Positions 15,902 through 24,408 of a DNA stretch of 35,437 bases are shown here, one piece after another. Made by a program: the position numbers and the translations under genes. Origin of the DNA: Paenibacillus sp. VTT E-133291 (lineage in GTDB: Bacteria > Bacillota > Bacilli > Paenibacillales > Paenibacillaceae); assembly GCF_002264395.1 (NCBI RefSeq), contig NZ_NFVA01000072.1:1-35437 (forward strand), written 5' to 3'. The notes under the pieces are model-generated. The model worked only from the letters and a program-made list of their open reading frames with translations, was not told where the DNA came from and did not search any database. The first letter of the stretch is position 1. Each line of letters opens with the position of its first letter.

Positions 15902-17401
15902 TCAATTAGAAACTACATCTGTTGTTGAATTAGGGAGAGGGTCTTCTGGTGAAATAAATTCGTGAATGATTTGACGGAAGTATCCGTGATTATCATAGCT
16001 ATTGTACATACGCCAGGCCATTGTTTCTGAATTTCCAAAAAATAACCGCTCAAATTGGGTTTGGCGGCCACCGAATGCACCAGCTCCCAGTTCCCATGCG
16101 ACCCGGAATAAGGCATTTCGGTACCGAGCATCCGAGACATTACCCTTTAAATACTGATAGAGGTATGAACCGGCACTTGAACTGAAGTCCGATTCCGAGG
16201 TGATCATAATAAGACCGCTTGAGCTGAGATTTTGAACCATTTCAACCATCTTTAGATAAAACTCTGTAAAGTGAATGGTTGAAGCTAGGAGGGGGCCTTT
16301 ATCAGGTACGAGATATCCAAATTTGTCATGAGCTGCCCCGATTTCGGAAGCGAGCCTTAACGCTTTGAAGGTCTCTAGATACATTATTACTTTGGAAATC
16401 GGTACAATCGTGTAGGGTTCAAGGACAGCATTTTGTTCTTCTGCCAAAGATTCTAGCACACCGAGAAAGAACTCCGTTTTAGCAATATAGCGGGTGATGA
16501 TTTGGTGACCAATATGGGTATGAAAGTGACTCTCACCGAACAATCGGGAACAGTAATTCTCATCCCCGTAATAAAAGATACGATCATGTGGGATAAGCAC
16601 ACGGTCGAATATAACAAGCGTATCCATTTCTTCGTACCTTGAACTTAATGGATGGTCGTAGGTGGAAGTGGCTGCATAGCTTTCGCGGCAAAAAAAAGTG
16701 ATCCCCGGCAGATCATTAGGTACTGCAAATGCAAACGCGAAGGGATTATCATCATCCACAAGGGAGGGGGAAGGCGTAGGGAATACTAGCATTTCATCAC
16801 ATGTTGCCCCTTGTGTTGCCATCATAAAAGCACCGGTTACAACCATTCCTTCATCCTTGATTTCTACAACTTTAGCAGCTATAGAATCCTCTGTAGCATC
16901 AACCTGACCGGATATTTTACTTGCTTGAGGCTGGATGAATGCATGGGATAAAGTAATATCATGATCTCGGCAGTAGGCATAGTATTTCCTGAGGTTCTCA
17001 GCATATTTTGGATGAAGGTCCTCAAGGATATCGGCAGCAGTAAACAGAGACATGATTGCCGTATTCATATAATCTGGGGATCGTCCTAAAAAACCGTGAT
17101 GTCTGTTTGACCAGAGTTCAATCATTTTTCTTCGGCGTTCTAAATCTTCAACACTTTTGGGCGGGAGAAAAGATAGACCAACAAGCTCTCCAGTATCAGG
17201 CGAAGGGTAGGTCATCTGCGCTAAATAACGTTCGTCACACTGCATGTTGTACATTTCGGCTTGTGTTTGTATGAGGCCTTGAAATGCAGGATGTTTGGAT
17301 AAGGGCCCTTCGATACGCGTTCCTTTGTACCAGATATTGATATTTTGCCGGTCGATTCGTTCGATGTATTGATTACCATTTTTAATAGGCACATGTTCCA
17401 C
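15902..17401 (-). CDS. HpaB-family FADH2-dependent 4-hydroxyphenylacetate 3-monooxygenase, oxygenase component
   Basis: This 499-residue protein is full length for the HpaB/YoaI group, which hydroxylates phenolic rings with reduced FAD and O2. The family order is visible: RIEGPLSKHPAF near the start, SFLPPKSVEDLERRRKMIELWSNRHHGFLGRSPDYMN, then SHAFIQPQASK, PLSSRYEEMDTLVIFDRVLIPHDRIFYYGD, and the C-terminal GAFGGRQTQFERLFFGNSE. The ATG at 17401 follows GAGGTGG. The flavin reductase HpaC that usually accompanies it is absent here, so reduced FAD must come from elsewhere. The substrate may be another phenol. The gene is monocistronic and a 6-18-6 inverted repeat lies upstream. Confidence 0.85.
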   Translation of the reverse strand: MEHVPIKNGNQYIERIDRQNINIWYKGTRIEGPLSKHPAFQGLIQTQAEMYNMQCDERYLAQMTYPSPDTGELVGLSFLPPKSVEDLERRRKMIELWSNRHHGFLGRSPDYMNTAIMSLFTAADILEDLHPKYAENLRKYYAYCRDHDITLSHAFIQPQASKISGQVDATEDSIAAKVVEIKDEGMVVTGAFMMATQGATCDEMLVFPTPSPSLVDDDNPFAFAFAVPNDLPGITFFCRESYAATSTYDHPLSSRYEEMDTLVIFDRVLIPHDRIFYYGDENYCSRLFGESHFHTHIGHQIITRYIAKTEFFLGVLESLAEEQNAVLEPYTIVPISKVIMYLETFKALRLASEIGAAHDKFGYLVPDKGPLLASTIHFTEFYLKMVEMVQNLSSSGLIMITSESDFSSSAGSYLYQYLKGNVSDARYRNALFRVAWELGAGAFGGRQTQFERLFFGNSETMAWRMYNSYDNHGYFRQIIHEFISPEDPLPNSTTDVVSN

Positions 17402-17430
17402 CTCTTTGAAGAGCTGTATTATTATTTTTA

Positions 17431-17460
17431 ATGTACGTAATCATAATTCTTCTTGTACAT
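17431..17460. promoter_or_regulatory. Inverted repeat upstream of the hpaB-like gene
   Basis: ATGTAC at 17431-17436 and GTACAT at 17455-17460 are exact reverse complements separated by 18 bases, about 30 bases from the start of the monooxygenase gene. The arms could bind a dimeric regulator across the promoter. The shared region to the BlaI promoter at 17524 is short. Confidence 0.4.
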
Positions 17461-17523
17461 TGTCCATACACCGAGTCAGAGAAGGGGCCAACCTAACTAG
17501 TGATTCGTATTGTTACTTTAAGG

Positions 17524-17552
17524 TTGACATAAATGAGACTTACTTGTATATT
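17524..17552 (+). promoter_or_regulatory. Promoter of the blaI-M56 operon
   Basis: TTGACA at 17524-17529 is followed after 17 bases by TATATT at 17547-17552. Transcription should start near 17559, next to the candidate BlaI operator at 17566-17575. Confidence 0.72.
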
Positions 17553-17565
17553 TTTTACATTGGAT

Positions 17566-17575
17566 TACAAGTGTA
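17566..17575. promoter_or_regulatory. Candidate BlaI/MecI-type operator
   Basis: TACAAGTGTA is an exact TACA-N2-TGTA dyad, the core of BlaI/MecI operators. A second, looser TGTA/TACA pair lies at 17546-17559. The exact dyad covers the first bases of the predicted transcript, consistent with autorepression by the BlaI-like protein encoded next. Confidence 0.6.
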
Positions 17576-17607
17576 GTCATTTGGTGAAAAGAAAGGCGGA
17601 TAGGATT

Positions 17608-17985
17608 ATGTCTACGGAAATTCCAAAAATCTCGGATGCCGAGTGGGAAGTAATGAAGGTGCTGTGGACTGGAGCCCCGCGTACGGCAGGAGAGATTGTT
17701 GAAGCTCTTGAGGGCAGCCGGGACTGGAACCCAAAAACGGTGCGGACGCTGATTAAGCGTCTGACGGAGAAAGGGGCTATCGGTTACAACCAGACAGGAA
17801 GGGTGTATTCTTATTACCCACTGGTGCGGGAAGAGGAATGCGTCCAATACGAAACACAATCTTTTCTGAAGCGGATCTACGGTGGAACGCTGCGCCCGAT
17901 GTTAGTCAACTTTTTACAGGATGAGAAGCTGTCCCGAGAAGATATTGAAGAATTGAAGAGAATTTTGGATGAGCGAAAGGACTGA
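17608..17985 (+). CDS. BlaI/MecI/CopY-family transcriptional repressor
   Basis: This 125-residue repressor has the winged helix of the family: ISDAEWEVMKVLWTGAPRTAGEIVEAL, then WNPKTVRTLIKRLTEKGAIGYNQTGRVYSYYPLV. A C-terminal dimerisation tail follows. In BlaI and MecI the repressor is cut when the partner sensor detects its signal. The frame is open further upstream, but the ATG at 17608 (after AAAGGCGGATAGG) gives the normal N-terminus. The partner sensor starts six bases after the stop. The dyad TACAAGTGTA in the promoter suggests autoregulation. Confidence 0.9.
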   Translation: MSTEIPKISDAEWEVMKVLWTGAPRTAGEIVEALEGSRDWNPKTVRTLIKRLTEKGAIGYNQTGRVYSYYPLVREEECVQYETQSFLKRIYGGTLRPMLVNFLQDEKLSREDIEELKRILDERKD

Positions 17986-17990
17986 GTCGC

Positions 17991-20228
17991 TTGCTGGAAG
18001 CTGCATACAATCTGTTGGTTAAGATATTGTCACTATCCGCTATGGCGAGCGTGCTGTCTTTGCTGATCCTGGCAACGCGTTTCTTGTTCAAGAATCGATT
18101 GAAACCGACCTGGACGTATCTTCTGTGGATGCCGCTGATCGTGAGATTAGCCGTCCCTTGGACCCCGGAAAGTACGTTCAGCATTTTTAATTTGTTGCCG
18201 CTGGAGACAGAATCAGTTCAGACTTTCAATATTCGTTCTGCGCAGCCGATTGTAGGTGATTTGTCTGTGTCTTCGATGGACATTCAAGCGGTAGATTCGT
18301 CCACGGTCGCTGAAAAAACAGGAACAGGAACTTCACAGCAAGCCGAGAAAACGGAGAGAATGACACCAATAACTCCGGAAATCTACGATCCATTTGAGAT
18401 ATCCAATGCACGTTGGACGCCGATGTATTTGCTGGTTCTGGTGTGGCTTAGCGGAGCAGTGGTAATGATGAGTCTGTCGGTTCGTGAACAGCTGCGATTC
18501 ACGGCACGGGTTCGAGGGGAACCGGAGATTCGTTCCACAGATATCCTGCGGTTGTTCAAAACGTGCCAACGAGAGATGAAGGTAAGGCGCCCAGTGAAGC
18601 TGGTTGAGACGAAGCAGATTGCCATGCCGACACTGCTTGGCGTTATGCGCCCTAAGCTGCTGCTACCGACATCCATGCTGCACACGCTGGAGGCGAACGA
18701 ACTACGTCATATATTTCTGCATGAGCTGGCGCATGTGAAACGTCGTGATATTTCGCTGAATCTGCTGACAGCACTGCTGCTGGCGCTGCATTGGTTCAAT
18801 CCGTTGCTTTGGTATGCCGTTAGCCAAATGAAACGGGACCAAGAGGTCGCCTGTGATGCGCTGGCTTTAAAGCATATTGCATCGGAGCACCACAAAGACT
18901 ACGCACGGACTCTTCTTAAACTATTGGAAACATTGACCGGTCCAATCCGAGTGGCTGGTGCAGCCTGCATTTCAAGCAGCAAGAAGGAAATGAAAAGAAG
19001 GATAACCATGATCACCAGGCATAAAAAAATCACTGCACAAAACACGGTGTTGGGGTTAGCAGTAATTATGGTCTTAAGTGGCTGTACCTTGACTGGGGCA
19101 ATGCTGAGTTCTACATCAGCCCCGGAGAAGAATGTTGTTATCCCGTCAGCTTCTCAGGTTAAAGATATACCTGCGATCGATCCCAAAGGAACCCTATTAG
19201 CGGAGAAGAACGGAATTACTATAACTGCAAAGCCCACGGCTGAGCATGCACTTTTGCATGAAGTCACGGTAGATGTACGTGGTGAAGTTAACAGAACGTT
19301 TTTATGGGATGCTGGTGAAGATGAAACGCGGCCTCCTTCCATTGAAGAAGCGGATCTTAACGGGGACGGTATTAAAGAAATCTTCATTCGTATTACTACC
19401 GGCACGGGAACAGGGCTCTCCATGAGTGAGATTCATGTGCTCCGGCCTGACACTCTGGAAGAGCTTGTGGTAGAGGACCCGGTCGAGGCGCTAAATCGGA
19501 GGCTGAAATCCTCTATTACACACCGGAATAACCACACCTACGTATCCGCTGAACTAGACGGAAAGCATTTGACTAAAGTGTATGATCACACTGAGGGAGC
19601 TTGGGGCAAGAAGATTGGTTTTGGCGCCGTAGTTTCGTATGAGTTGGAAGGAGATCGTATTGTAGCCCGGTTGGCAGGAGCAGCATCCATCTCTGAGTTT
19701 CCGCTTGAAGTTATTGTTATTTATGGCAAGGAACTTACCATTGAGAGCGCACAGATGTACTATGGCTCGTTTATTTCTCCTCCGCTCAGTGAACAGGATA
19801 TTAAGTCCTTGCTGGATAAAAAGCTTCCAGCTAGCGGCTGGGCCTTTGGTAAAGAAGGCGATCAATACAGGATTGATTTTATGGATCCACCGAATGGCGA
19901 AGGGGAAGGCCTTAGCTATAAAATTAATCCGCTAACTGGAACAGTTCATGATGTAACTTCTGGCAGTCCAGTGAGAAGCCTAGTGAATCGAGAAGCGGTA
20001 GATCTGTGGGACATATCTAACGGTAAGGAGTACCAGAAAGAGCTATATAGGTTACTTCAGCCAATATTTGATACAGAAGGCTTCGAGTCAACAGATGTGG
20101 ATTGGATTTCCGGCTTTATTGGAGATGGTTATTTGTTCAGTAATGTTAGGCAAGGCGGCAGAGAGTTCACGATAAAAGTGGATGTCTTCACCGGTCAATG
20201 GGAAGAAATTGCTGACCCGTATAAATAG
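17991..20228 (+). CDS. BlaR1/MecR1-like M56 metalloprotease sensor with a non-beta-lactam ectodomain
   Basis: This 745-residue membrane protein is the signal-transducing partner of the BlaI repressor. Helices lie near residues 8-30, 40-56, 144-163 and 351-370. The M56 zinc site is HELAH at 244-248 with the downstream EVACDAL, and the WFNPLLWY loop is conserved. Unlike BlaR1, the outer domain after residue 375 has no penicillin-binding SxxK/KTG motifs. It holds a DLNGDGIKEIFI element, of the FG-GAP/calcium-loop type, and PepSY-like repeats (SYKINPLTGTVHDV, FTIKVDVFTGQWEEI). The signal is unknown. The start is TTG, behind AAAGGA. The stop is followed by a perfect 21-base hairpin terminator. Confidence 0.82.
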   Translation: MLEAAYNLLVKILSLSAMASVLSLLILATRFLFKNRLKPTWTYLLWMPLIVRLAVPWTPESTFSIFNLLPLETESVQTFNIRSAQPIVGDLSVSSMDIQAVDSSTVAEKTGTGTSQQAEKTERMTPITPEIYDPFEISNARWTPMYLLVLVWLSGAVVMMSLSVREQLRFTARVRGEPEIRSTDILRLFKTCQREMKVRRPVKLVETKQIAMPTLLGVMRPKLLLPTSMLHTLEANELRHIFLHELAHVKRRDISLNLLTALLLALHWFNPLLWYAVSQMKRDQEVACDALALKHIASEHHKDYARTLLKLLETLTGPIRVAGAACISSSKKEMKRRITMITRHKKITAQNTVLGLAVIMVLSGCTLTGAMLSSTSAPEKNVVIPSASQVKDIPAIDPKGTLLAEKNGITITAKPTAEHALLHEVTVDVRGEVNRTFLWDAGEDETRPPSIEEADLNGDGIKEIFIRITTGTGTGLSMSEIHVLRPDTLEELVVEDPVEALNRRLKSSITHRNNHTYVSAELDGKHLTKVYDHTEGAWGKKIGFGAVVSYELEGDRIVARLAGAASISEFPLEVIVIYGKELTIESAQMYYGSFISPPLSEQDIKSLLDKKLPASGWAFGKEGDQYRIDFMDPPNGEGEGLSYKINPLTGTVHDVTSGSPVRSLVNREAVDLWDISNGKEYQKELYRLLQPIFDTEGFESTDVDWISGFIGDGYLFSNVRQGGREFTIKVDVFTGQWEEIADPYK

Positions 20229-20253
20229 TTATGTCGATGTCGAAGAACCTCTT

Positions 20254-20298
20254 AACAATAAAGAAAGCCCGTGCCTAGCACGGGCTTTCTTTATTGTT
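20254..20298. terminator. Perfect 21-base-stem bidirectional terminator
   Basis: The arm from 20254 to 20274 is an exact reverse complement of 20278 to 20298 around a CTA loop; the GC core is GCCCGTGC/GCACGGGC and the outer arms are A- and T-rich, giving U-tracts both ways. It closes the BlaI-M56 operon. The rare perfection makes it also a potential processing or cruciform site. Confidence 0.93.
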
Positions 20299-20393
20299 AC
20301 TGACTTAAAGCAAATGCTTTCCACTCACACCAAATCCAGCCCCTACTGCTGTTGTATTTATTTTATATTTTCAGCAATCCCCTTTTCCTCCTA

Positions 20394-20427
20394 TTTACAA
20401 TTCGGCTACTCGGTGATACTATATAGT
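20394..20427 (+). promoter_or_regulatory. Promoter and palindromic operator of the padR operon
   Basis: TTTACA at 20394-20399 and TACTAT at 20417-20422 are 17 bases apart. The perfect palindrome ACTATATAGT (20418-20427) overlaps the -10 element, and AGTGGTACT follows directly. A PadR protein bound there would block RNA polymerase, which suggests autoregulation. Confidence 0.6.
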
Positions 20428-20464
20428 GGTACTAAGCAATACAGAGTAGTATTGGAGGATTTTA

Positions 20465-20794
20465 ATGGATAACCTAACAGAAATGCTGAAGGGAGTTTTG
20501 GAAGGCTGTGTACTTGAAATCATCAGCCGGAAAGAAACCTATGGGTATGAAATCGTAAAAACGCTAAATGCGCTCGGTTTCGAAGATGTTGTTGAAGGAA
20601 CGGTCTACACCATCTTGATACGGTTAGAAAAAAATAAACTCGTCGATATCGAGAAAAAACCGTCCGAAATAGGACCACCAAGGAAATTTTATAGTCTAAA
20701 TGAAGAGGGATGGCGGGAACTGTCCATGTTTTGGGAGAAATGGGGATATGTTTCGTCAAGACTTACTCAATTGAAGGAGGATAGCCGTGTATAA
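20465..20794 (+). CDS. PadR-family transcriptional regulator
   Basis: This 109-residue protein is a short (subfamily 2) PadR: LEGCVLEIISRKETYGYEIVKTLNALGF, then EGTVYTILIRLEKNKLVDIEKKP and GPPRKFYSLNEEGWREL. The winged helix takes up most of the chain, with a short C-terminal dimer helix. It starts with ATG after TTGGAGGA and its end overlaps the DUF1048 gene. Such PadR proteins usually control the ABC exporter encoded beside them, with the exporter substrate as inducer. The palindrome at the promoter -10 element is the likely operator. Confidence 0.92.
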   Translation: MDNLTEMLKGVLEGCVLEIISRKETYGYEIVKTLNALGFEDVVEGTVYTILIRLEKNKLVDIEKKPSEIGPPRKFYSLNEEGWRELSMFWEKWGYVSSRLTQLKEDSRV

Positions 20795-21140
20795 GAACAT
20801 GCTCGCTAAATTTAAAGATTTACGTGAACAAAAAAAGGCTTACAAAGAGTGCGTAAAACGTTCAAAAGCGCTCCCAAATGATTACCGAGAAGTTTACAAT
20901 ATCGCATCGCGTTACATGCTGAACTTCTCATCAAACGATTCTAGTGTCATCAACCTGTTCCCCGAAATGCTCGACATGTTTGAGATGGGAGCTGCTGAAG
21001 GTCGAGATGTTCTGGAGATCGTAGGGAATGACGTAATGGCGTTCTGTGACGGGCTGCTCGAGGACGTTTCCGCTCAGACTTGGACAGGGAAAATGCGAGC
21101 GAAAATGAACGAGTCCATTCACAAAAAACTTGGAAGATAG
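20787..21140 (+). CDS. DUF1048 family protein
   Basis: This 117-residue, mainly helical protein matches DUF1048: the N-terminal KKAYKECVKRSKALPNDYREVYNIASRYMLNF and the central MLDMFEMGAAEGRDVLEIVGNDVMAFCDGLL are characteristic. No membrane segment or catalytic motif is apparent. It starts with GTG within the end of padR after AAGGAGG. Members of this family are regularly found between PadR regulators and ABC-2 exporters in Firmicutes, so it is likely an accessory factor of the regulation or export module; its biochemical role is not known to me. Confidence 0.85.
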   Translation: MYKNMLAKFKDLREQKKAYKECVKRSKALPNDYREVYNIASRYMLNFSSNDSSVINLFPEMLDMFEMGAAEGRDVLEIVGNDVMAFCDGLLEDVSAQTWTGKMRAKMNESIHKKLGR

Positions 21141-21151
21141 GGGGGATTAGG

Positions 21152-22096
21152 ATGACATCGAACAATTGGGCGATTGAAGTAATAGGCCTCAAAAAATCAT
21201 ATAAGAACGTGGATGTGTTGCGTGGGGTGGACTTCACCGTTCAGAAGGGTTCAACTTTTGCTCTTCTAGGGTCCAACGGTGCGGGTAAAACTACGATGAT
21301 CAAAATTCTTGCCACCCTGCTCCAGCCCGACAACGGAAGCGCAAAGATTAATGGAGACGACGTAACTAAGCAACCGGAGCAAGTACGTAAGGAGATCAGC
21401 CTGACAGGACAAAGCGTCACAGCAGACTATATCCTGACCGGACGCGAGAATCTGCGAATGATGGCCAAACTCCGCCATTTGCCCGATCCTGACAAACAAG
21501 CCGAGGAGTTATTGCGTCGTTTTGACTTACTCGATGCCGCCGATCGCCGAATCTCCACGTATTCCGGAGGGATGTGTCGGCGCTTGGATTTGGCTATGAG
21601 CTTATTGGGTAACCCTTCGGTCATTTTTCTCGATGAGCCGACCACCGGACTTGACCCGCAAGCGCGTCTTGCTATGTGGGATATGATCAAGGATTTAGCG
21701 AGATCAGGTGTCACTGTTTTTCTAACTACGCAGTATTTAGAGGAAGCTGACCATCTAGCCGATCAAATCGCGATCTTACACGAAGGTCATATCGTGGCAA
21801 GCGGCAGTCCCGCGGAGCTTAAAAATAGATTGCCTAAGGGTCATATCGAGCTTCGATTCGACAATGAAACAATGTTAAATCAAGCACAAGATCTGTTAAA
21901 GGAATTTAACGCGACGGCAGATTCGAACAATCTCACGCTCACCGTCATTACAGACGGAAGTACGAGACAGATGATGCGCCTGCTAACAAAAGCAGCGGAA
22001 GCTGACATAGAAATTGCCGAGTTTGCCCAGAAACTGCCCTCGCTTGAGGATGTTTTTCTCGCGATCGTCACTAGCAAAAAGGAGGACTCCCGATGA
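21152..22096 (+). CDS. DrrA-like ABC exporter ATPase
   Basis: This 314-residue ATPase has Walker A GSNGAGKT near residue 40, the signature YSGGMCRRLDLA near 137, Walker B VIFLDEPTTGLDP near 157, and a Gln in the H-loop position (TTQYLEEADHLAD). That Gln is normal for the daunorubicin-resistance DrrA branch. The C-terminal 85 residues fit the DUF4162 extension of this branch. The frame is open upstream to 21080, but ATG 21152, just after AGGGGGGATT, is the better start. The next gene overlaps by four bases and encodes the membrane partner. Confidence 0.92.
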   Translation: MTSNNWAIEVIGLKKSYKNVDVLRGVDFTVQKGSTFALLGSNGAGKTTMIKILATLLQPDNGSAKINGDDVTKQPEQVRKEISLTGQSVTADYILTGRENLRMMAKLRHLPDPDKQAEELLRRFDLLDAADRRISTYSGGMCRRLDLAMSLLGNPSVIFLDEPTTGLDPQARLAMWDMIKDLARSGVTVFLTTQYLEEADHLADQIAILHEGHIVASGSPAELKNRLPKGHIELRFDNETMLNQAQDLLKEFNATADSNNLTLTVITDGSTRQMMRLLTKAAEADIEIAEFAQKLPSLEDVFLAIVTSKKEDSR

Positions 22097-22857
22097 AATT
22101 CATTCATTTTCTAGGCGATACCGCCGTCATGAGTGGGCGTGTCATTCGCCATTCCACACGTAGCATCGACACGATTATTACCGTAATCGCTATGCCGATC
22201 ATGATCATGCTGCTCTTTGTTTACATCTTTGGCGGAGCGATGAACACTGGTGATGTAAGTTATATCAATTATATTGTGCCCGGAATATTGCTCTTTTGCA
22301 TTGCTAGTGGCGTGGCTTATTCTTCTCTTCGTATCAATAATGATCTCACGAAAGGCATATTCGAGCGTTTTCACTCCATGCCGATCGCAAAAGCCTCTAT
22401 TCTAGGCGGTCATGTGGTTGCTTCATTAGTTTTTAACGTCATTTCATTGCTCGCCATTTTCCTTGTTGCCTTCGGAATGGGATTTCGGCCGAAAGCGGAT
22501 GTGCTCGGTTGGATATTAGCCATTGGTATTTTGCTGCTTAGTATCCTTGCGTTTACTTGGATTGCCGTCACCTTCGGCTTGCTTGCTAAATCATTCGAAG
22601 GAGCCGGAGTGTTTTCTTACATTTTGATGTTACTTTTATTCGTTAGTTCTGCCTTTGCGCCGACTGACAGCATGCCTTCGGCTATCCGCGTATTCGCAGA
22701 ATATCAGCCCATGACACCGCTTATTGAGAGCATTCGTTCTCTTTTACTCGGAGGAACGGCAGATAAAACTACGCTTGTGGCGGTATTATGGAGTTTAGCA
22801 ATACTTGCGTTTTTCTGGGCTTCCGCAATGCGAGTGTATAAACGGAGAATGAAATAG
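22093..22857 (+). CDS. DrrB-like ABC-2 exporter permease
   Basis: This 254-residue protein has six predicted membrane helices and the ABC-2 pattern, including SYINYIVPGILLFCIASGVAYSSLRINNDLTKGIFERFHSMP and the C-terminal FAPTDSMPSAIRVFAEYQPMTPLIESIRSLLLGG. It pairs with the DrrA-like ATPase through an ATGA overlap. The exporter probably removes an antibiotic or lipid-like compound, under PadR control. Substrate cannot be read from sequence. Confidence 0.92.
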   Translation: MKFIHFLGDTAVMSGRVIRHSTRSIDTIITVIAMPIMIMLLFVYIFGGAMNTGDVSYINYIVPGILLFCIASGVAYSSLRINNDLTKGIFERFHSMPIAKASILGGHVVASLVFNVISLLAIFLVAFGMGFRPKADVLGWILAIGILLLSILAFTWIAVTFGLLAKSFEGAGVFSYILMLLLFVSSAFAPTDSMPSAIRVFAEYQPMTPLIESIRSLLLGGTADKTTLVAVLWSLAILAFFWASAMRVYKRRMK

Positions 22858-22864
22858 ACGTAAA

Positions 22865-22907
22865 AAAGAGCCGGTGGCTTCTCGAAAGAGGGGGATACCG
22901 GCTCTTT
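22865..22907 (+). terminator. Terminator of the padR-ABC operon
   Basis: AAAGAGCCGGT at 22865-22875 pairs with ACCGGCTCTTT at 22897-22907 as a perfect 11-base stem around a 21-base loop. The U-rich side is CTTTGTG, somewhat short, so termination may be moderate. Confidence 0.8.
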
Positions 22908-23090
22908 GTGTACACAGGCTAATTTTAAGATGCTGGCTGAATGGTGGGGTGAATATTTCTGTGCTATTCTTGAAATGTGATTTATATAAAATTTTTGTAC
23001 ATAGAATTAGTAGTACCGGATTTGGTGATTATTTTCAATAAGCGAATGGGGAATGAATGATATTTTTAAAAAATGGGGGAGTAAGTTATA

Positions 23091-24350
23091 GTGATACCAA
23101 ACGAAGCACAAAACAAAAAACATTGGAAACGCGATATAATTATCTTTCTAAGTAGCCAAACATTGTCGTTATTCGGTTCTGCGTTAGTTCAATATGCAAT
23201 TATGTGGTACGTTACGCTGACGACAAAATCAGGTATGATGATGACATTATTTATTATTTGTGGATTCATTCCTACCTTTTTATTATCACCTTTTGCAGGT
23301 GTATGGGCGGACCGTTTCAACCGGAAATATCTTATTATCATAGCAGACGCCATGATCGCCTTTGTCACACTGATTTTAGCCATTACATTTTTGCTTGGTT
23401 ATGATGAAATATGGTTGTTGTTCGCCATTGCTGCAGTTCGTGCACTCGGAGCTGGAATTCAGTCGCCTGCAGTTGGGGCAATATTACCTCAAATCGTGCC
23501 AGAGGATAAGCTGACGAAGGTAAATGGGATCAATGGAAGTCTTCAAGCGCTTATGATGTTTGTTGCACCGATCGTAAGTGCGTCACTGCTTGCTATGGCA
23601 ACCATCGAGGTTATTTTCTTTATCGATGTTGTCACAGCGGCGATAGCGATCTTTACATTATCTTTCTTTTTGAAAATACCGTTGCATAAAAAAGCGACTG
23701 ATAAACAAACGACAAGCTATTTGGACGATTTTAAACAGGGTTTAAGTTATATTAAAAACCACAGCTTTCTCAAAACTTTTTTCATTTTTTTTGCCTTTTT
23801 CTTCGTATTGATGGCACCGGCAGCATTTTTAACACCGCTACAAGTGACACGCAGCTTTGGAGATGATTATTGGCGTTTAACTGCCATTGAAATTGCTTTT
23901 TCTATCGGTATGATGGCTGGCGGAGCTATTATTGCCTCATGGGGCGGCTTTCGAAACAAAGTATATACAATGACTTTCGCTAGCTTAATTATGGGTGTAT
24001 GTACATTAGCTTTGGGTATTGTACCTGTTTTTTGGATCTACTTGGTTATGATGGCTGTATTCGGGGTTGCGATGCCCGTCTTTAATACGCCGACGACTGT
24101 AATGCTACAAGAAAAGGTAGATCCGGATTACATGGGGCGCATATTTGGAGTGTTCGGAATGATATCGACTTCCATGATGCCCATTGGAATGCTGATATTC
24201 GGTCCGCTTGCAGATGTTATTGAGATTGAATGGCTCCTAATTGGAACAGGATTGTTTATTGTAATACTGTCCATTTTTTTCATACGTAACAAGCGTTTGG
24301 TTGAGGCCGGGATGCCGTTAATAAAGGAAGCATCACAAGAGCAGGAGTAG
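23091..24350 (+). CDS. DHA3-type MFS exporter (macrolide-efflux-like)
   Basis: This 419-residue protein is a 12-helix MFS carrier of the DHA3 (MefA/MdrA-like) branch. Motif A is FAGVWADRFNRKYLIIIADA, and a long ALGAGIQSPAVGAILPQIVPEDKLTKVNGINGSLQALM follows. The motif in the second half, ALGIVPVFWIYLVMMAVFGVAMPVFNTPTTVMLQEKVDPDYMGRIFGV, is characteristic of macrolide or multidrug efflux proteins. It starts with GTG nine bases after GGGGGAG. It is monocistronic or linked to the small coiled-coil gene after it. I cannot name the substrate; resistance is not proven by sequence. Confidence 0.88.
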   Translation: MIPNEAQNKKHWKRDIIIFLSSQTLSLFGSALVQYAIMWYVTLTTKSGMMMTLFIICGFIPTFLLSPFAGVWADRFNRKYLIIIADAMIAFVTLILAITFLLGYDEIWLLFAIAAVRALGAGIQSPAVGAILPQIVPEDKLTKVNGINGSLQALMMFVAPIVSASLLAMATIEVIFFIDVVTAAIAIFTLSFFLKIPLHKKATDKQTTSYLDDFKQGLSYIKNHSFLKTFFIFFAFFFVLMAPAAFLTPLQVTRSFGDDYWRLTAIEIAFSIGMMAGGAIIASWGGFRNKVYTMTFASLIMGVCTLALGIVPVFWIYLVMMAVFGVAMPVFNTPTTVMLQEKVDPDYMGRIFGVFGMISTSMMPIGMLIFGPLADVIEIEWLLIGTGLFIVILSIFFIRNKRLVEAGMPLIKEASQEQE

Positions 24351-24408
24351 GGATTCGCTGTACCTGCGAGAATAAGGCGAACATGTGTAAATAAAAAGGA
24401 GACCGACA

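Noticed and set aside
17991..20228. Beta-lactam sensor of the BlaR1 type
   Set aside because: The penicillin-binding SxxK, SxN and KTG motifs are missing from the ectodomain.
20787..21140. Mobile or phage origin of the PadR-ABC cassette
   Set aside because: No integrase, inverted repeat or composition change flanks it; the cassette is a common chromosomal arrangement.
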